Positions 43,643 through 51,843 are shown, counted from the stretch's first letter. The stretch: DNA of 64,000 nt from Thermasporomyces composti (GCF_003386795.1 NZ_QTUC01000001.1:4030001-4094000); one strand, 5' to 3'. A program made the numbers and translations. The notes: generated by a model from the sequence alone, not told the origin.

Positions 43643-44524
43643 CGCGAGCGGGGAGGGGTCCGGGACCACCGCGACCGGGCAGCTCGCTCGGTGGAGGAGT
43701 GCCCTGGTCACCGTGCCGGGAACGGAGCGCCGCGGCGGGTGCGGCCGGCCGAGGACCACGAGCGCGGCGCCGCGGGCGTGTCGACTGAGGGCGGGGACCG
43801 GGTCGGACTCCTCGACGACGGCCTTCGTCGGCGTCGTCGGGTACTTGTCTCGCCACGGGGCGAGGGCGCTCCACAGCGCCTCCTCGGCCTCCGCCCCAGA
43901 CCTGCGGCCGGGGTCCCGGGCGGGTCGTGCTCCCGGTTCGGTCGGTCTCCAAAAGTGCGGTGACGCGGCGTAGACCGCGAGGATCGGCGCGGACCTTTCC
44001 CGGGCTGCCTCGAAGGCGAACTCCAGCGCCCGGTCGTGGTAGTCCGCTTCGATGTCGATGCCGGCGACGACAGGAGCGTCGGTCGGCCGGTCTCCGCTCC
44101 AGTCCGGCGGCACCACGACGACCGGAACGTCGGAGTGCACCGCCACGTGGAGTGCGGTGGAGCCGAGGACGTACGACGTGATCCGCCCGCCGCTCCGCCC
44201 CACGACGAGCATCCGCGCGCGCCTGGCGTGGTCGACCAGGACCCGACTCGGCGCTCCCGCGACGAGCGCCGTACCGAGACGCGGCGGCGTTGCGGATACG
44301 TGGGCGCGCGCATCGTCGAAGATCACGCGACCCTCGTGGTACATCGCGAGCATGGCGGCCTCTGGGCTGCGTCGCTGACGGGCACCGACGGCAGCTGCGT
44401 GGATCATCCGCACCGATGCGCCGCGCCGAGAGGCCTCCTCCACCGCCCAGTCGAGGGCGCGTCGCGCGTTCTCCGATCCGTCGACCCCGACGGCGATCAC
44501 AGGTGTCGAGGTTCCACCTGGCAT
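43610..44524 (-). CDS. tandem universal stress protein
   Basis: A 304-residue protein with two UspA domains: PVIAVGVDGSENARRALDWAVEEASRRGASVRMIHAA...MLVVGRSGGRITSYVLGSTALHVAVHSDVPVVVVP, and PVVAGIDIEADYHDRALEFAFEAARERSAPILAVYAA...LVVLGRPHPPRRSVPGTVTRALLHRASCPVAVVP. The first ATP motif is canonical. It is the only island gene besides the kinase and HAD pair on the minus strand. A possible DevR-like box at 44643-44655 lies 119 bases upstream. Confidence 0.9.
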   Translation of the reverse strand: MPGGTSTPVIAVGVDGSENARRALDWAVEEASRRGASVRMIHAAAVGARQRRSPEAAMLAMYHEGRVIFDDARAHVSATPPRLGTALVAGAPSRVLVDHARRARMLVVGRSGGRITSYVLGSTALHVAVHSDVPVVVVPPDWSGDRPTDAPVVAGIDIEADYHDRALEFAFEAARERSAPILAVYAASPHFWRPTEPGARPARDPGRRSGAEAEEALWSALAPWRDKYPTTPTKAVVEESDPVPALSRHARGAALVVLGRPHPPRRSVPGTVTRALLHRASCPVAVVPDPSPLASALAANEPMP

Positions 44525-44642
44525 GCCCGTCCCCCTCCGCTCATCGACTCCCCGCCAGTGTGGGGTCTTCCCGGCACGGCGGCAGGTCGCGCGGGTGGGC
44601 GAGGGTCGCGCGTCACGTCAGGTCGGACGGCACGGGCACACC

Positions 44643-44655
44643 GGACCAACGACCC
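44643..44655. promoter_or_regulatory. candidate DevR-like box between divergent USP and Rv1733c-like genes
   Basis: GGACCAACGACCC keeps both conserved outer parts of the island box (compare GGGACTTTCGACCC at 45422-45435) with an altered centre. It is placed to serve both the USP gene (start 44524) and the membrane protein gene (start 44773). Confidence 0.45.
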
Positions 44656-44772
44656 CTGCGGTGCTGGGCCGTTCCGCGTCAAGCTGTCGCCGGGGTTGCT
44701 CCGAGCTTCGCCTGAGTTTTCCGGGCGCGAGGGCTCGCCTGGGAGAGTCCGAGGCTCGCCGAGGAGGTTCGG

Positions 44773-45384
44773 ATGCGTCGACGGTGGTGGCGGCGAGGGA
44801 TGACGCGGGTAGCCCGTCGCCTCGCGTGGAGCCGGAACCCGCTGTATCGCACCACGGATCGGCTGGAAGGACTTCTCCTGCTGCTCACGATCCTCGCGGC
44901 GATCCTCGCCGTCCCCGTGGCCGTCGCCGTCGGACAGCGGACGCACGAGGAGGGGATGCGGACGACGCGGGCGCAGATCGCTACAGGTCGCTGGGAGAAG
45001 GCCCGGCTCCTCGAGGCCGCGCCGAGCACGGTCACATCGCTCCCGGATACTCCGACCGACCTCACCGCGCTCGCCCGAGCCACCTGGCGTGGCCCGGACG
45101 GGACGATGCGAGAAGGTCAGGTGCCCGTACGCCCTGGGACACCGGCGGGCGCGACGGTTCGTACGTGGATCGACAGCTCCGGCAGGGCGACCCAGCCTCC
45201 GTTGACGGCTTCCCAAGTGTCCGACCGAGCTGTCGCCACGGGCCTCACCACCTGGCTCGCTATCGAACTGGGTGTCGTAGTCGTCTACATCTTCCTGCGG
45301 TGGCTGTTGGATCGGCGGCGGCTGGCGTCGTGGCGCTCGGAATGGGAGCAGGTCGCGCCCCGGTGGACAGGACGGTCGCGGTAA
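44773..45384 (+). CDS. Rv1733c-like two-TM membrane protein
   Basis: A 203-residue protein of the Rv1733c family. A basic N-terminus and LAWSRNPLYRTTDRLEGLLLLL lead into the first membrane helix (LLTILAAILAVPVAVAVG). An exported domain with ARLLEAAP-type and RATWRGPDGTMREGQVPV segments follows, including VPVRPGTPAGATVRTWIDSSG and the TQPPLT motif. The second helix (TWLAIELGVVVVYIFLRWLL) and a basic tail end the protein. Rv1733c is a DosR-regulon membrane antigen of unknown function. The start at 44773 is an ATG with AGGAGG six bases upstream. Confidence 0.85.
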   Translation: MRRRWWRRGMTRVARRLAWSRNPLYRTTDRLEGLLLLLTILAAILAVPVAVAVGQRTHEEGMRTTRAQIATGRWEKARLLEAAPSTVTSLPDTPTDLTALARATWRGPDGTMREGQVPVRPGTPAGATVRTWIDSSGRATQPPLTASQVSDRAVATGLTTWLAIELGVVVVYIFLRWLLDRRRLASWRSEWEQVAPRWTGRSR

Positions 45385-45421
45385 ACGCCGCCTCGCGCTG
45401 TCGTGCTGCGGCAAGCAGGGT

Positions 45422-45435
45422 GGGACTTTCGACCC
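45422..45435. promoter_or_regulatory. DevR-like box upstream of the AMP-ligase gene
   Basis: GGGACTTTCGACCC is the site closest to the mycobacterial DosR consensus core (GGGACTWWAGTCCC) in the window. It lies 106 bases upstream of the start at 45542. Confidence 0.65.
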
Positions 45436-45541
45436 GTCCCGGCCGACGCCCCCTCCCACAGCGGCCCCTCGGTCGACGATGGTGGCGGCGTCTCGGCCCA
45501 AGGCTCACGTGCTGACCGACGGCTCGCCGCCGGAGGTGACG

Positions 45542-47002
45542 ATGGCATTGGAACTCGTACCCACCCGTCAGGTCGTACCGCCGGACGACGGCCGGTCCGC
45601 ACACCGACTCGGCGACTACGCGCGGGCGAGCCGCGACTTCAGCTGGGAGACCGCTCGACGCTGGCTGGCGGGCGCGCCGAACGGTGGTCGCAACATCGCC
45701 TACGAGGCGGTGGACCGCCACGCCGAGGGGGATGGCGCGCAACGGGTAGCCGTGGCGTACCGGGACGCCACGGGTCGGCCGCGCGAGCTGACCTATGCGG
45801 ACGCGCGAAGGGTGACGAACCAGTTCGCCAACCTCCTGCAGTCGCTCGGGGTCGCTCCTGGTGAGGTGGTGGCCTCCCTTGCCGGCCACACCGTCGACGT
45901 CGTCGTCGCCACGATCGGGGCCCTCAAGAACGCGAGCGTGTGCGTGGCACTGCACCCCTGTCTGGACCCGATCGAGATTCGTCGACGGTTGGCGCTCGCT
46001 CGCGCGCGGGTCCTGGTGACCACGCCCGAGCTGTACCACCACGTGGTCGCCCACATGTCGCCGCCGTACCTGGATCACGTGCTCGTCACCGGAGCGAGCA
46101 CGGACCATGTCACCGGCGCGGGCGACAGCGTCGAGACGCACGATCTGCGGACGTCGCTCCCCCGGATGGACGAGGACTTCGACATTCCACCGACCGATCC
46201 CGACTCGGCGGCGCTGGTGCACTTCACCAGCGGTACGACCGGTGTGGCGAAGGGCGCTGTCCACTCGCACGAGGCGGTGGTCGCCTACCACGCGACGGCC
46301 GCCTACGCACTCGACGTCACAGCCGACGACGTGTACTGGTGCACGTCGCATCCCGCCGAGGTCGGAGGCCTGCCGTACTCGGTCATCGCCCCCCTCACCC
46401 ACGGTGCGACGGTCGTCCTCGAAGACGTCGCCGGTGATCCGCGGCGTCTGTACGAGGTGGTGCAGGAACGGCGGGTGAGCGTCTTGTGCACGACGCCATC
46501 GGTGCTCGCCCGCGCGGAACGTGCCGGCATGGGCGCGGCGCGGGCGTATGACGTGTCGTCCCTGCGGTTCGTCGCGAGCCTTGGCGGGCAGCTACCGCCC
46601 GCGCTGGTGACGTGGGGACAAGAAGCGCTGGGCCGTGTCGTGCACGACATGTGGTGGCAGACCGAGACCGGCGTCATCGCGATCAGCAACTTCGCCAGTA
46701 TGGACGTCCGACCGGGCTCGATGGGCCGACCCGTGCCCGGCGTCACCGTCGGCTTGATGACCGACGACGCCGACGAGCTCGTCTCGCCTGACGACGTCGT
46801 GATCGACCCGGACCAGGTGGGGGAGCTCGTCGTTCGGACGGACCTGCCGTCCCTCTTCATCGGGTACCTCGACGACTACGAGTCGTACGACGCGTCGTTC
46901 GCCGCTGGTTGGTACCGCACCGGTGACCTCGTCCGTCGAGACCACGACGGCTACTACTGGTACGTCGGACGCGGCTCGCGCGGGTACGTCACACCGGCTT
47001 GA
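45542..47002 (+). CDS. acetyl-CoA synthetase-like AMP-ligase lacking the C-terminal domain
   Basis: A 486-residue ANL-superfamily protein. It has the ACS-type N-terminus (FSWETARRWLAGAPNGGRNIAYEAVDRH), the ATP-binding P-loop FTSGTTGVAKGAVHSH, VYWCTSHPAEVGGLPYSV, MWWQTETGVIAISN and GWYRTGDLVRRDHDGYYWYVGR. A full enzyme continues for about 110-130 residues past the GR hinge, with the catalytic Lys. Here the frame runs out after YVGRGSRGYVTPA. No remnant of the missing domain is readable downstream; the convergent HAD gene begins at once. GGAGG precedes ATG 45542. It may still bind ATP and acyl substrate but complete catalysis is doubtful. Confidence 0.85.
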   Translation: MALELVPTRQVVPPDDGRSAHRLGDYARASRDFSWETARRWLAGAPNGGRNIAYEAVDRHAEGDGAQRVAVAYRDATGRPRELTYADARRVTNQFANLLQSLGVAPGEVVASLAGHTVDVVVATIGALKNASVCVALHPCLDPIEIRRRLALARARVLVTTPELYHHVVAHMSPPYLDHVLVTGASTDHVTGAGDSVETHDLRTSLPRMDEDFDIPPTDPDSAALVHFTSGTTGVAKGAVHSHEAVVAYHATAAYALDVTADDVYWCTSHPAEVGGLPYSVIAPLTHGATVVLEDVAGDPRRLYEVVQERRVSVLCTTPSVLARAERAGMGAARAYDVSSLRFVASLGGQLPPALVTWGQEALGRVVHDMWWQTETGVIAISNFASMDVRPGSMGRPVPGVTVGLMTDDADELVSPDDVVIDPDQVGELVVRTDLPSLFIGYLDDYESYDASFAAGWYRTGDLVRRDHDGYYWYVGRGSRGYVTPA

Positions 47003-47873
47003 CGAGAGGACGTCGCCGTCCCGCGACGTCGAGCTGCGCCAGGTCACGGACCACGAGATGGGCACCGGCCCGACGCAGTTCCCGCTCATTCGAGGCCCTG
47101 TCAGTCGAGGGCCTGTCACGTGAGGTCCTCTCACCCGGGCCGGTCGAGACCTCCACCGTCGGTCCGCTGTCCACACCGACGACCAGCCCGAAGCCGAGCC
47201 GGCGGGCGGCCCTCACGCCGGTCAACGAGCGCTGCACGACCGCGGTCTGGGTTGGTGGCAGGCGCAGACGCCGGACCGACTCCGCGAGCACCGCCTCCTC
47301 GAGTTCCTGGCGGAGGTCGCGTTCCTCCCGCTGTCCGGTCCCTCCGCTCCGCACGGTCGTCGGCTGACCGTCGAGGTGGCTGCGGTCGACCCGCACATCG
47401 AACAGCGACGCGACCTGGGCCGCGGTCAACACGCGGGTGCCGATCGGGGCGGTGGACACCGCCGCTGTCGCGGCATGGCGGTCTCGCAGCTCGCGGACCA
47501 ATGCGACGCACGCGCGGAAGGGCGCCACGCCGTATCGTCCGATCTCGCGAAGGAAGAGGGTGACCTGCCGTCTCGTGATGTCGTCGAGAAGGTCGACGCT
47601 CTCGTCGTCGACACCACGCGAGGCGAGGAACTCGCGGACACCGTCGGAGACCGTCCGGCCGTCGAGGTAGCGGAGGTAGTCCATCTGGACGTCGAAGGGT
47701 GCGGCCTGGACGCCTCGCGCTCGGCAGCGCCCGCGCAGGAACATGTCGAGGCTGTGCTTCCAGGCCGCCGCGTGCACAGGGGCGGTGTTGGCGACGACAC
47801 CGTCGATCTCGAAGATGACCGCTCCGATGCGGTCGAGGTCAAGGGTCCGGTCGAGGTCAGGGGTGTCGGTCAT
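46989..47873 (-). CDS. HAD-superfamily protein with Glu in place of the nucleophilic Asp
   Basis: A 294-residue beta-phosphoglucomutase-like HAD protein. Motif I reads VIFEIDGVVANT, so Glu22 replaces the nucleophilic Asp of the normal DxDG. VHAAAWKHSLDMFLR and DYLRYLDGRTVSDGVREFLASRG form the cap region seen in sugar-phosphate mutases. AAVSTAPIGTRVLTAA is motif II-like and FGLVVGVDSGP is a degenerate motif IV. GGAGGGAG precedes ATG 47873. It is downstream of a paralogue at 47936-48754 and convergent with the AMP-ligase gene (14-base overlap). It may be a pseudoenzyme. Confidence 0.78.
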   Translation of the reverse strand: MTDTPDLDRTLDLDRIGAVIFEIDGVVANTAPVHAAAWKHSLDMFLRGRCRARGVQAAPFDVQMDYLRYLDGRTVSDGVREFLASRGVDDESVDLLDDITRRQVTLFLREIGRYGVAPFRACVALVRELRDRHAATAAVSTAPIGTRVLTAAQVASLFDVRVDRSHLDGQPTTVRSGGTGQREERDLRQELEEAVLAESVRRLRLPPTQTAVVQRSLTGVRAARRLGFGLVVGVDSGPTVEVSTGPGERTSRDRPSTDRASNERELRRAGAHLVVRDLAQLDVAGRRRPLVKPV

Positions 47874-47935
47874 CACACGCTCCCTCCGGCGACGATCCGG
47901 GCGTTCGATGGCGAGATCCGGGCCATCGGCGAGGA

Positions 47936-48754
47936 CTAACGACGGACCAGCGACCGTTCGTGGCGCCGTCCGACGAGAACGAGGTCGGCGAGGTCGTCGA
48001 CGACGACGTGTGCACCGGCCTCGTACAGCTCCCCGCGGCATCCACGCCGGTCCACCGCGACGATGGGCTCGAAGCAGCCGTGCCACGCGGCAGTGACCTC
48101 GGCGAGTCGGCTGGTCACAACCGCGGTCCGGCGGGGCGAGACGCCCAGCCGGTGCGCTACCTCCACCAGGACGCCGGGGTCGGGGGCGGGCGGTAGTCCC
48201 AGCGCTGCCACGTCGGCGCCGTCGAACGTCACGTCGAACAGGTCGGCGACGTGTGCGCTCGCGAGAAGCTGTCGTGCGTTCCGATCCCACGACACCGCGG
48301 CCGTGCGAAGACCGCGTGCTCGTAGCTCGTGGAGCAGCTCGACCGCCGCGGGGAACGGCCGTGCGCCGCGGGCCCGCAGCTCTCGGGTGAACCACAGGTC
48401 CTTCCGCGCCGCCAAGGACGCCACTGTGTCCTCCGATGGACCGGCGTCCACCGATGGGTCGGCGGGCCTCGTGCTGATCTTCACGCCTCGTGCGGTGAGG
48501 AAGTCCCGCACCGTCTCCTCGGAGGGGCGTCCCCGCGCGTAACGAAGGTAGTCGGCGGGTACCTCGAAGTCGGGCACCCGCTCGCCACTGCCGGTCCTTC
48601 TCCGCAGGAACTCCTCGAAGGTGTTCTGCCAGGCGATCGCGTGGAGCTGCTCGGCATCGGCAACTACATCGTCGACGTCGACCATGACGGCTTCGAGGCG
48701 GTCGAGGTGGAGGGTCGGTCGCACGCTCTCAGAGTGGAGGCGCACCGCCGTCAC
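47936..48754 (-). CDS. HAD-superfamily beta-phosphoglucomutase-like protein
   Basis: A 272-residue paralogue of the next gene. Motif I is VMVDVDDVVADAEQLHAIAW, retaining Asp26 and Asp28. The cap has DYLRYARGRPSEETVRDFLTARGV, also PFPAAVELLHELRARGLRTAAVSWDRNA (motif II-like) and a C-terminal VVVDDLADLVL. Likely a phosphatase or phosphoglycosyl mutase acting on a sugar phosphate. The GTG at 48754 is not well supported; internal GTG codons at residues 4 or 11 are alternatives, and the latter aligns better with the paralogue. Divergent from the GAPDH-like gene. Confidence 0.72.
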   Translation of the reverse strand: MTAVRLHSESVRPTLHLDRLEAVMVDVDDVVADAEQLHAIAWQNTFEEFLRRRTGSGERVPDFEVPADYLRYARGRPSEETVRDFLTARGVKISTRPADPSVDAGPSEDTVASLAARKDLWFTRELRARGARPFPAAVELLHELRARGLRTAAVSWDRNARQLLASAHVADLFDVTFDGADVAALGLPPAPDPGVLVEVAHRLGVSPRRTAVVTSRLAEVTAAWHGCFEPIVAVDRRGCRGELYEAGAHVVVDDLADLVLVGRRHERSLVRR

Positions 48755-48760
48755 CCGCAG

Positions 48761-48773
48761 AGGCTTCGGTCAT
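48761..48773. promoter_or_regulatory. weak DevR-like box between the divergent HAD and GAPDH-like genes
   Basis: AGGCTTCGGTCAT matches the core of the box at 33496 (AGGCCTTCGGCC) with a one-base shortening. It lies in the 99-base gap. A second weak match, GGGCCCTCGGGGA, overlaps the GAPDH-like ribosome site. Confidence 0.3.
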
Positions 48774-48853
48774 ACAGCGCTGGGACGTCCGCCCGCTGCT
48801 CGCTGTCGGCGACCGGCGCACGCTGAGGAGGGCCCTCGGGGAGGGGAAGGTTG

Positions 48854-49852
48854 ATGCCGGTACGCGTGGCCCTCAACGGATTCGGCCGAATCGGGCGGAG
48901 TTTCCTCCGCTGCGCGCTGGAGCGTGACCTGGACGTGGTCGCCCTCAACGAGCAGGCCCCGGTCAACGTCCTCGCGCACCTGCTGACCTACGACTCGACG
49001 TATGGGCGGCTGCCGATCCCGGTCCACCACGATGAGAGCGCCATCTACCTCGACCGCACGCCGGTCAGCGTCTCCGCTATCCCCGAGCCCGGCGAGCTGC
49101 CATGGGGCGCCTTGGGCGTCGACGTGGTGATCGACGCGACGGCACACGTCGAGAGTCGGGAGTGGGCGGCGGGGCACCTCAAGGCGGGCGCCCGGAAAGT
49201 GATCGTCGCGGCGCCGTTGGAGGACGCCGACCTCACCGTGGTCCTCGGCGTCAACGAGGGTCACTACGAGGCGATGCGCCACGACGTCATCTCCGCCTCG
49301 TCGGCGACCATCAACTGCGTGGCGCCGATCCTGAAGGTGCTGCACGACGCGTTCGGTGTCATGAAGGGCTTCGTGTCGGTCGTGCACGGATACACCAGCG
49401 ACCAGACGTTGCTGGACAGCCCGCACGACGACGTGCATCGCGCTCGGTCAGGCGCGGTCAACATCATCCCCATCAGGACGAGCGCCGCCCGCTCGCTCGG
49501 GGCGGTGCTGCCCGACCTCGAGGGGCGGCTGGACGTGGTGATGCTCCACGTGCCGGTCGAGGACGGCTCGCTAGCGGAGCTCACGGTGATGCTGGAACGC
49601 CCGGCGAGCGCTGGGGAGGTCAACGTGGTGATCCGGCGCGCAGCCGAGGGAGGCCTGTCGGGGATCGTTCAGGTGACCACCGATCCGATCGTGTCGCGTG
49701 ACGTGCTGGCAGAGCCGGTCTCCTGCCTGTTCGACATGTCGCTGACGCGCAGCAGCGGCGACTTGGTGCGGATGTTCGCGTGGTTCGACAACGAATGGGC
49801 GTTTGCGAACCGCTTGGCCGACCTGGTGGAGTACGTCGGCCATCGGCTCTGA
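48854..49852 (+). CDS. GAPDH-like protein with Ala replacing the catalytic Cys
   Basis: A 332-residue protein with the complete glyceraldehyde-3-phosphate dehydrogenase fold. The NAD domain starts VALNGFGRIGRSFLRCALE, and VVIDATAHVESREWAAGHLKAGARKVIVAAP and the terminal VRMFAWFDNEWAFANRLADLVEY are typical. The active-site block that should read SNASCTTNCLAP instead reads SASSATINCVAP, so Ala151 takes the place of the nucleophilic Cys, while Cys155 and His178 (VVHGYTSDQ) remain. It cannot form the normal thiohemiacetal. NAD binding and tetramerisation may persist. ATG 48854 follows GGGGAAGG. A separate housekeeping GAPDH is expected elsewhere in the genome. Confidence 0.9.
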   Translation: MPVRVALNGFGRIGRSFLRCALERDLDVVALNEQAPVNVLAHLLTYDSTYGRLPIPVHHDESAIYLDRTPVSVSAIPEPGELPWGALGVDVVIDATAHVESREWAAGHLKAGARKVIVAAPLEDADLTVVLGVNEGHYEAMRHDVISASSATINCVAPILKVLHDAFGVMKGFVSVVHGYTSDQTLLDSPHDDVHRARSGAVNIIPIRTSAARSLGAVLPDLEGRLDVVMLHVPVEDGSLAELTVMLERPASAGEVNVVIRRAAEGGLSGIVQVTTDPIVSRDVLAEPVSCLFDMSLTRSSGDLVRMFAWFDNEWAFANRLADLVEYVGHRL

Positions 49853-49854
49853 AC

Positions 49855-49904
49855 GGGACCTCCGCCGCCGCTGGTGGGACCGTTGGCGCTCCACCGAAGG
49901 TCGT
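49855..49904. promoter_or_regulatory. cluster of candidate DevR-like boxes upstream of the Acg-type gene
   Basis: Three partial matches lie between the GAPDH-like stop and the next gene: GGGACCTCCGCCGC (49855-49868), GGGACCGTTGGCGC (49876-49889) and ACCGAAGGTCGT (49893-49904, minus strand ACGACCTTCGGT). They are 75-124 bases upstream of 49979. Confidence 0.45.
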
Positions 49905-49978
49905 GTCGCGGTCAACCTGAAAGCAACGCAGCCGAGACATGCGTGCGTGGTGCGCCGGGTGCCCAGGGGAGGTGGCGC

Positions 49979-50974
49979 GTGCTCGACCACGAGCTCGAGG
50001 CCATGGAGCGCGAGATTCTCCTCGAGGCCGCCGTCCTGGCGCCATCGATGCACAACACGCAGCCGTGGAAGTTCGCCTTCCGCGACGACACGATCGAGGT
50101 GCATCGGGACCCGCTGCGTCAGCTCGGGGCTGAGGATCCCGAGGGACGGATGCTCTGCATCAGCGTCGGAGCGGTCGTCTTCAACATCCGAGTCGCCGCC
50201 GCGTCGCTCGGGAGGGCTACACGCACAAGCGTCCTTCCCGATCCCGCCCGGCCCCTGCTCGTGGCCGAGGTTCGGGTAGGCGAGGTCGGCCGCGAGCTCC
50301 CAGACCCGGCGGGCTTGTATCCGTACCTGCCGCGGCGACGGACCAGTCGACAGCCGTTCGACGAGCGGGAGATTCCCTCTGATGTGCGGTCCGAGCTCGC
50401 GGAGGCGGCGGCACGGGAGGGCGCTGTCGTGGAGTGGGTCACCGAGCCCGCTCGAGTACGACGCCTCCTCGGGCTCGCCGTCGACGCCGAGATCGCCGAG
50501 GCGGACGATCCGCGCCGGCTCGTCGAGCGAATGCAGTGGGTGGGTGGGGATCGCGAGCGGGACGGCATACCGTCAGACGCGCTCGGGCCACGACCGGCGG
50601 AGGGAGTCGGACCCGTGCGGGATCTCGCCGTCGAACCGAGTGACCGGTTGCGCGCGACCGCCGCCTTCGAGCGCCACCCCCAGCTCGTCGTCGTATGGAC
50701 GCCGGACGACGACCCGCCCGCGTGGCTGGCCGCTGGCCAGGCCATGCAACGCGTGCTCTTACTCGCTACAAGCCGCGGCTTGGCGGCGTCTCCGCTCACC
50801 CAGCCACTGGAGCACGCCGAGCTGCGCGAGGCCGTCCGCCAGGACGCGGAGCGACACGGTCACCCGCAACTGATCCTTCGTCTCGGGTACGGCCCGCCAG
50901 GGCCGAGAACACCGCGACGGGCCGTGGAGGAGTTCCTGCTTGACGACACGGCACCGGGAATGGGCGGTGACTAG
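49979..50974 (+). CDS. Acg-family nitroreductase-like protein
   Basis: A 331-residue protein of the Acg/Rv3131/Rv2032 type. It has AAVLAPSMHNTQPWKFAFRDDTIEVHRDPLRQL at the N-terminus (HNTQPW is the family signature), GRMLCISVGAVVFNIRVAAASLG, YPYLPRRRTSRQPFDEREIP and QAMQRVLLLATSRGLAASPLTQPLEH. Family members are covalently fused half-site nitroreductases that sequester FMN rather than reduce nitro compounds, and are DosR induced. GTG 49979 has GGGGAGG six bases upstream. The stop overlaps the GTG of the next USP gene, so the genes are coupled. Confidence 0.9.
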   Translation: MLDHELEAMEREILLEAAVLAPSMHNTQPWKFAFRDDTIEVHRDPLRQLGAEDPEGRMLCISVGAVVFNIRVAAASLGRATRTSVLPDPARPLLVAEVRVGEVGRELPDPAGLYPYLPRRRTSRQPFDEREIPSDVRSELAEAAAREGAVVEWVTEPARVRRLLGLAVDAEIAEADDPRRLVERMQWVGGDRERDGIPSDALGPRPAEGVGPVRDLAVEPSDRLRATAAFERHPQLVVVWTPDDDPPAWLAAGQAMQRVLLLATSRGLAASPLTQPLEHAELREAVRQDAERHGHPQLILRLGYGPPGPRTPRRAVEEFLLDDTAPGMGGD

Positions 50975-51843
50975 TGGCTTCCTCCACCGCGCGAGCGTTC
51001 GTCGTCGGGATCGACGGATCGGACAGCGCACGTGCCGCGGTGGCGTGGGCCGCCCGTGAGGCTCGCGAGCGGCGCGCGCCGCTGCGGCTCGTCCACGCGT
51101 ACGTGTGGCCCTTGCTGCATCTGCCGCGAGGTTTCCGGATGGGGCCGAGCGGCGGCCTGCACGCCCACACCGAGCGGCTGCTGGAGGAGGCGCGGCGAGC
51201 CGCGTGGGAGGCCGCGCCTGGTGTCGACGTCGATGCCCGCGCGCTCGTCCGGTTCCCGCTTCCGATGCTTGTGGAGGAGAGTCGGGACGCGTCCTGCGTC
51301 GTCGTCGGCTCGAGCCGCACGGGCCCGGTCTCCATGGTCGGATCGGTGGCCCTCGGTCTGATCGCCCACGCGTACTCGCCCGTGGCGATCGTGTGCGGCA
51401 TCGCACCGGATCGGTCCCACCCACGGGTGGTCGTCGGGGTCGACGGATCCCCGTCGAGCTGCGCGGCGATGCGGCTCGGGGTCGATCTCGCGGCCCGCCG
51501 GCACGGCACGGTGGTGGCAGTCCACGTCGCCAGAGCGGGCCCGGCCCGGGCGAGGGCAGCCGCCAGCGGCGTGCGGTGGATCGAGGAGGCGCTCGCCGGC
51601 TGGCGGCGGTGCCACCCGACGCTCCCGATCGAGGAGCGGATCATGTCGGGCCGGCCGGCCGACGTGCTCGCCGGTCTGTCGGACCAGGCCGCCGCCGTCG
51701 TGGTCGGCACCCGCGGATATGGCGTCCTGGCCGGGCTCCTCCACAGGTCGGTGAGTCACGGGCTCGTGCGGCACGCCCGCTGTCCCGTGCTCGTCGTCCC
51801 GGAGAAGGCAGCGACCGAGCTGCCCGTCCCGGGCTCGCCGTGA
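50974..51843 (+). CDS. tandem universal stress protein
   Basis: A 289-residue protein with two UspA domains: AFVVGIDGSDSARAAVAWAAREARERRAPLRLVHAY...VVVGSSRTGPVSMVGSVALGLIAHAYSPVAIV, and RVVVGVDGSPSSCAAMRLGVDLAARRHGTVVAVHVA...VVVGTRGYGVLAGLLHRSVSHGLVRHARCPVLVVP. Both nucleotide motifs are close to canonical. It overlaps the genes on both sides (shared stop/start bases), forming a three-gene unit with the Acg-type and CBS proteins. Confidence 0.9.
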   Translation: MASSTARAFVVGIDGSDSARAAVAWAAREARERRAPLRLVHAYVWPLLHLPRGFRMGPSGGLHAHTERLLEEARRAAWEAAPGVDVDARALVRFPLPMLVEESRDASCVVVGSSRTGPVSMVGSVALGLIAHAYSPVAIVCGIAPDRSHPRVVVGVDGSPSSCAAMRLGVDLAARRHGTVVAVHVARAGPARARAAASGVRWIEEALAGWRRCHPTLPIEERIMSGRPADVLAGLSDQAAAVVVGTRGYGVLAGLLHRSVSHGLVRHARCPVLVVPEKAATELPVPGSP

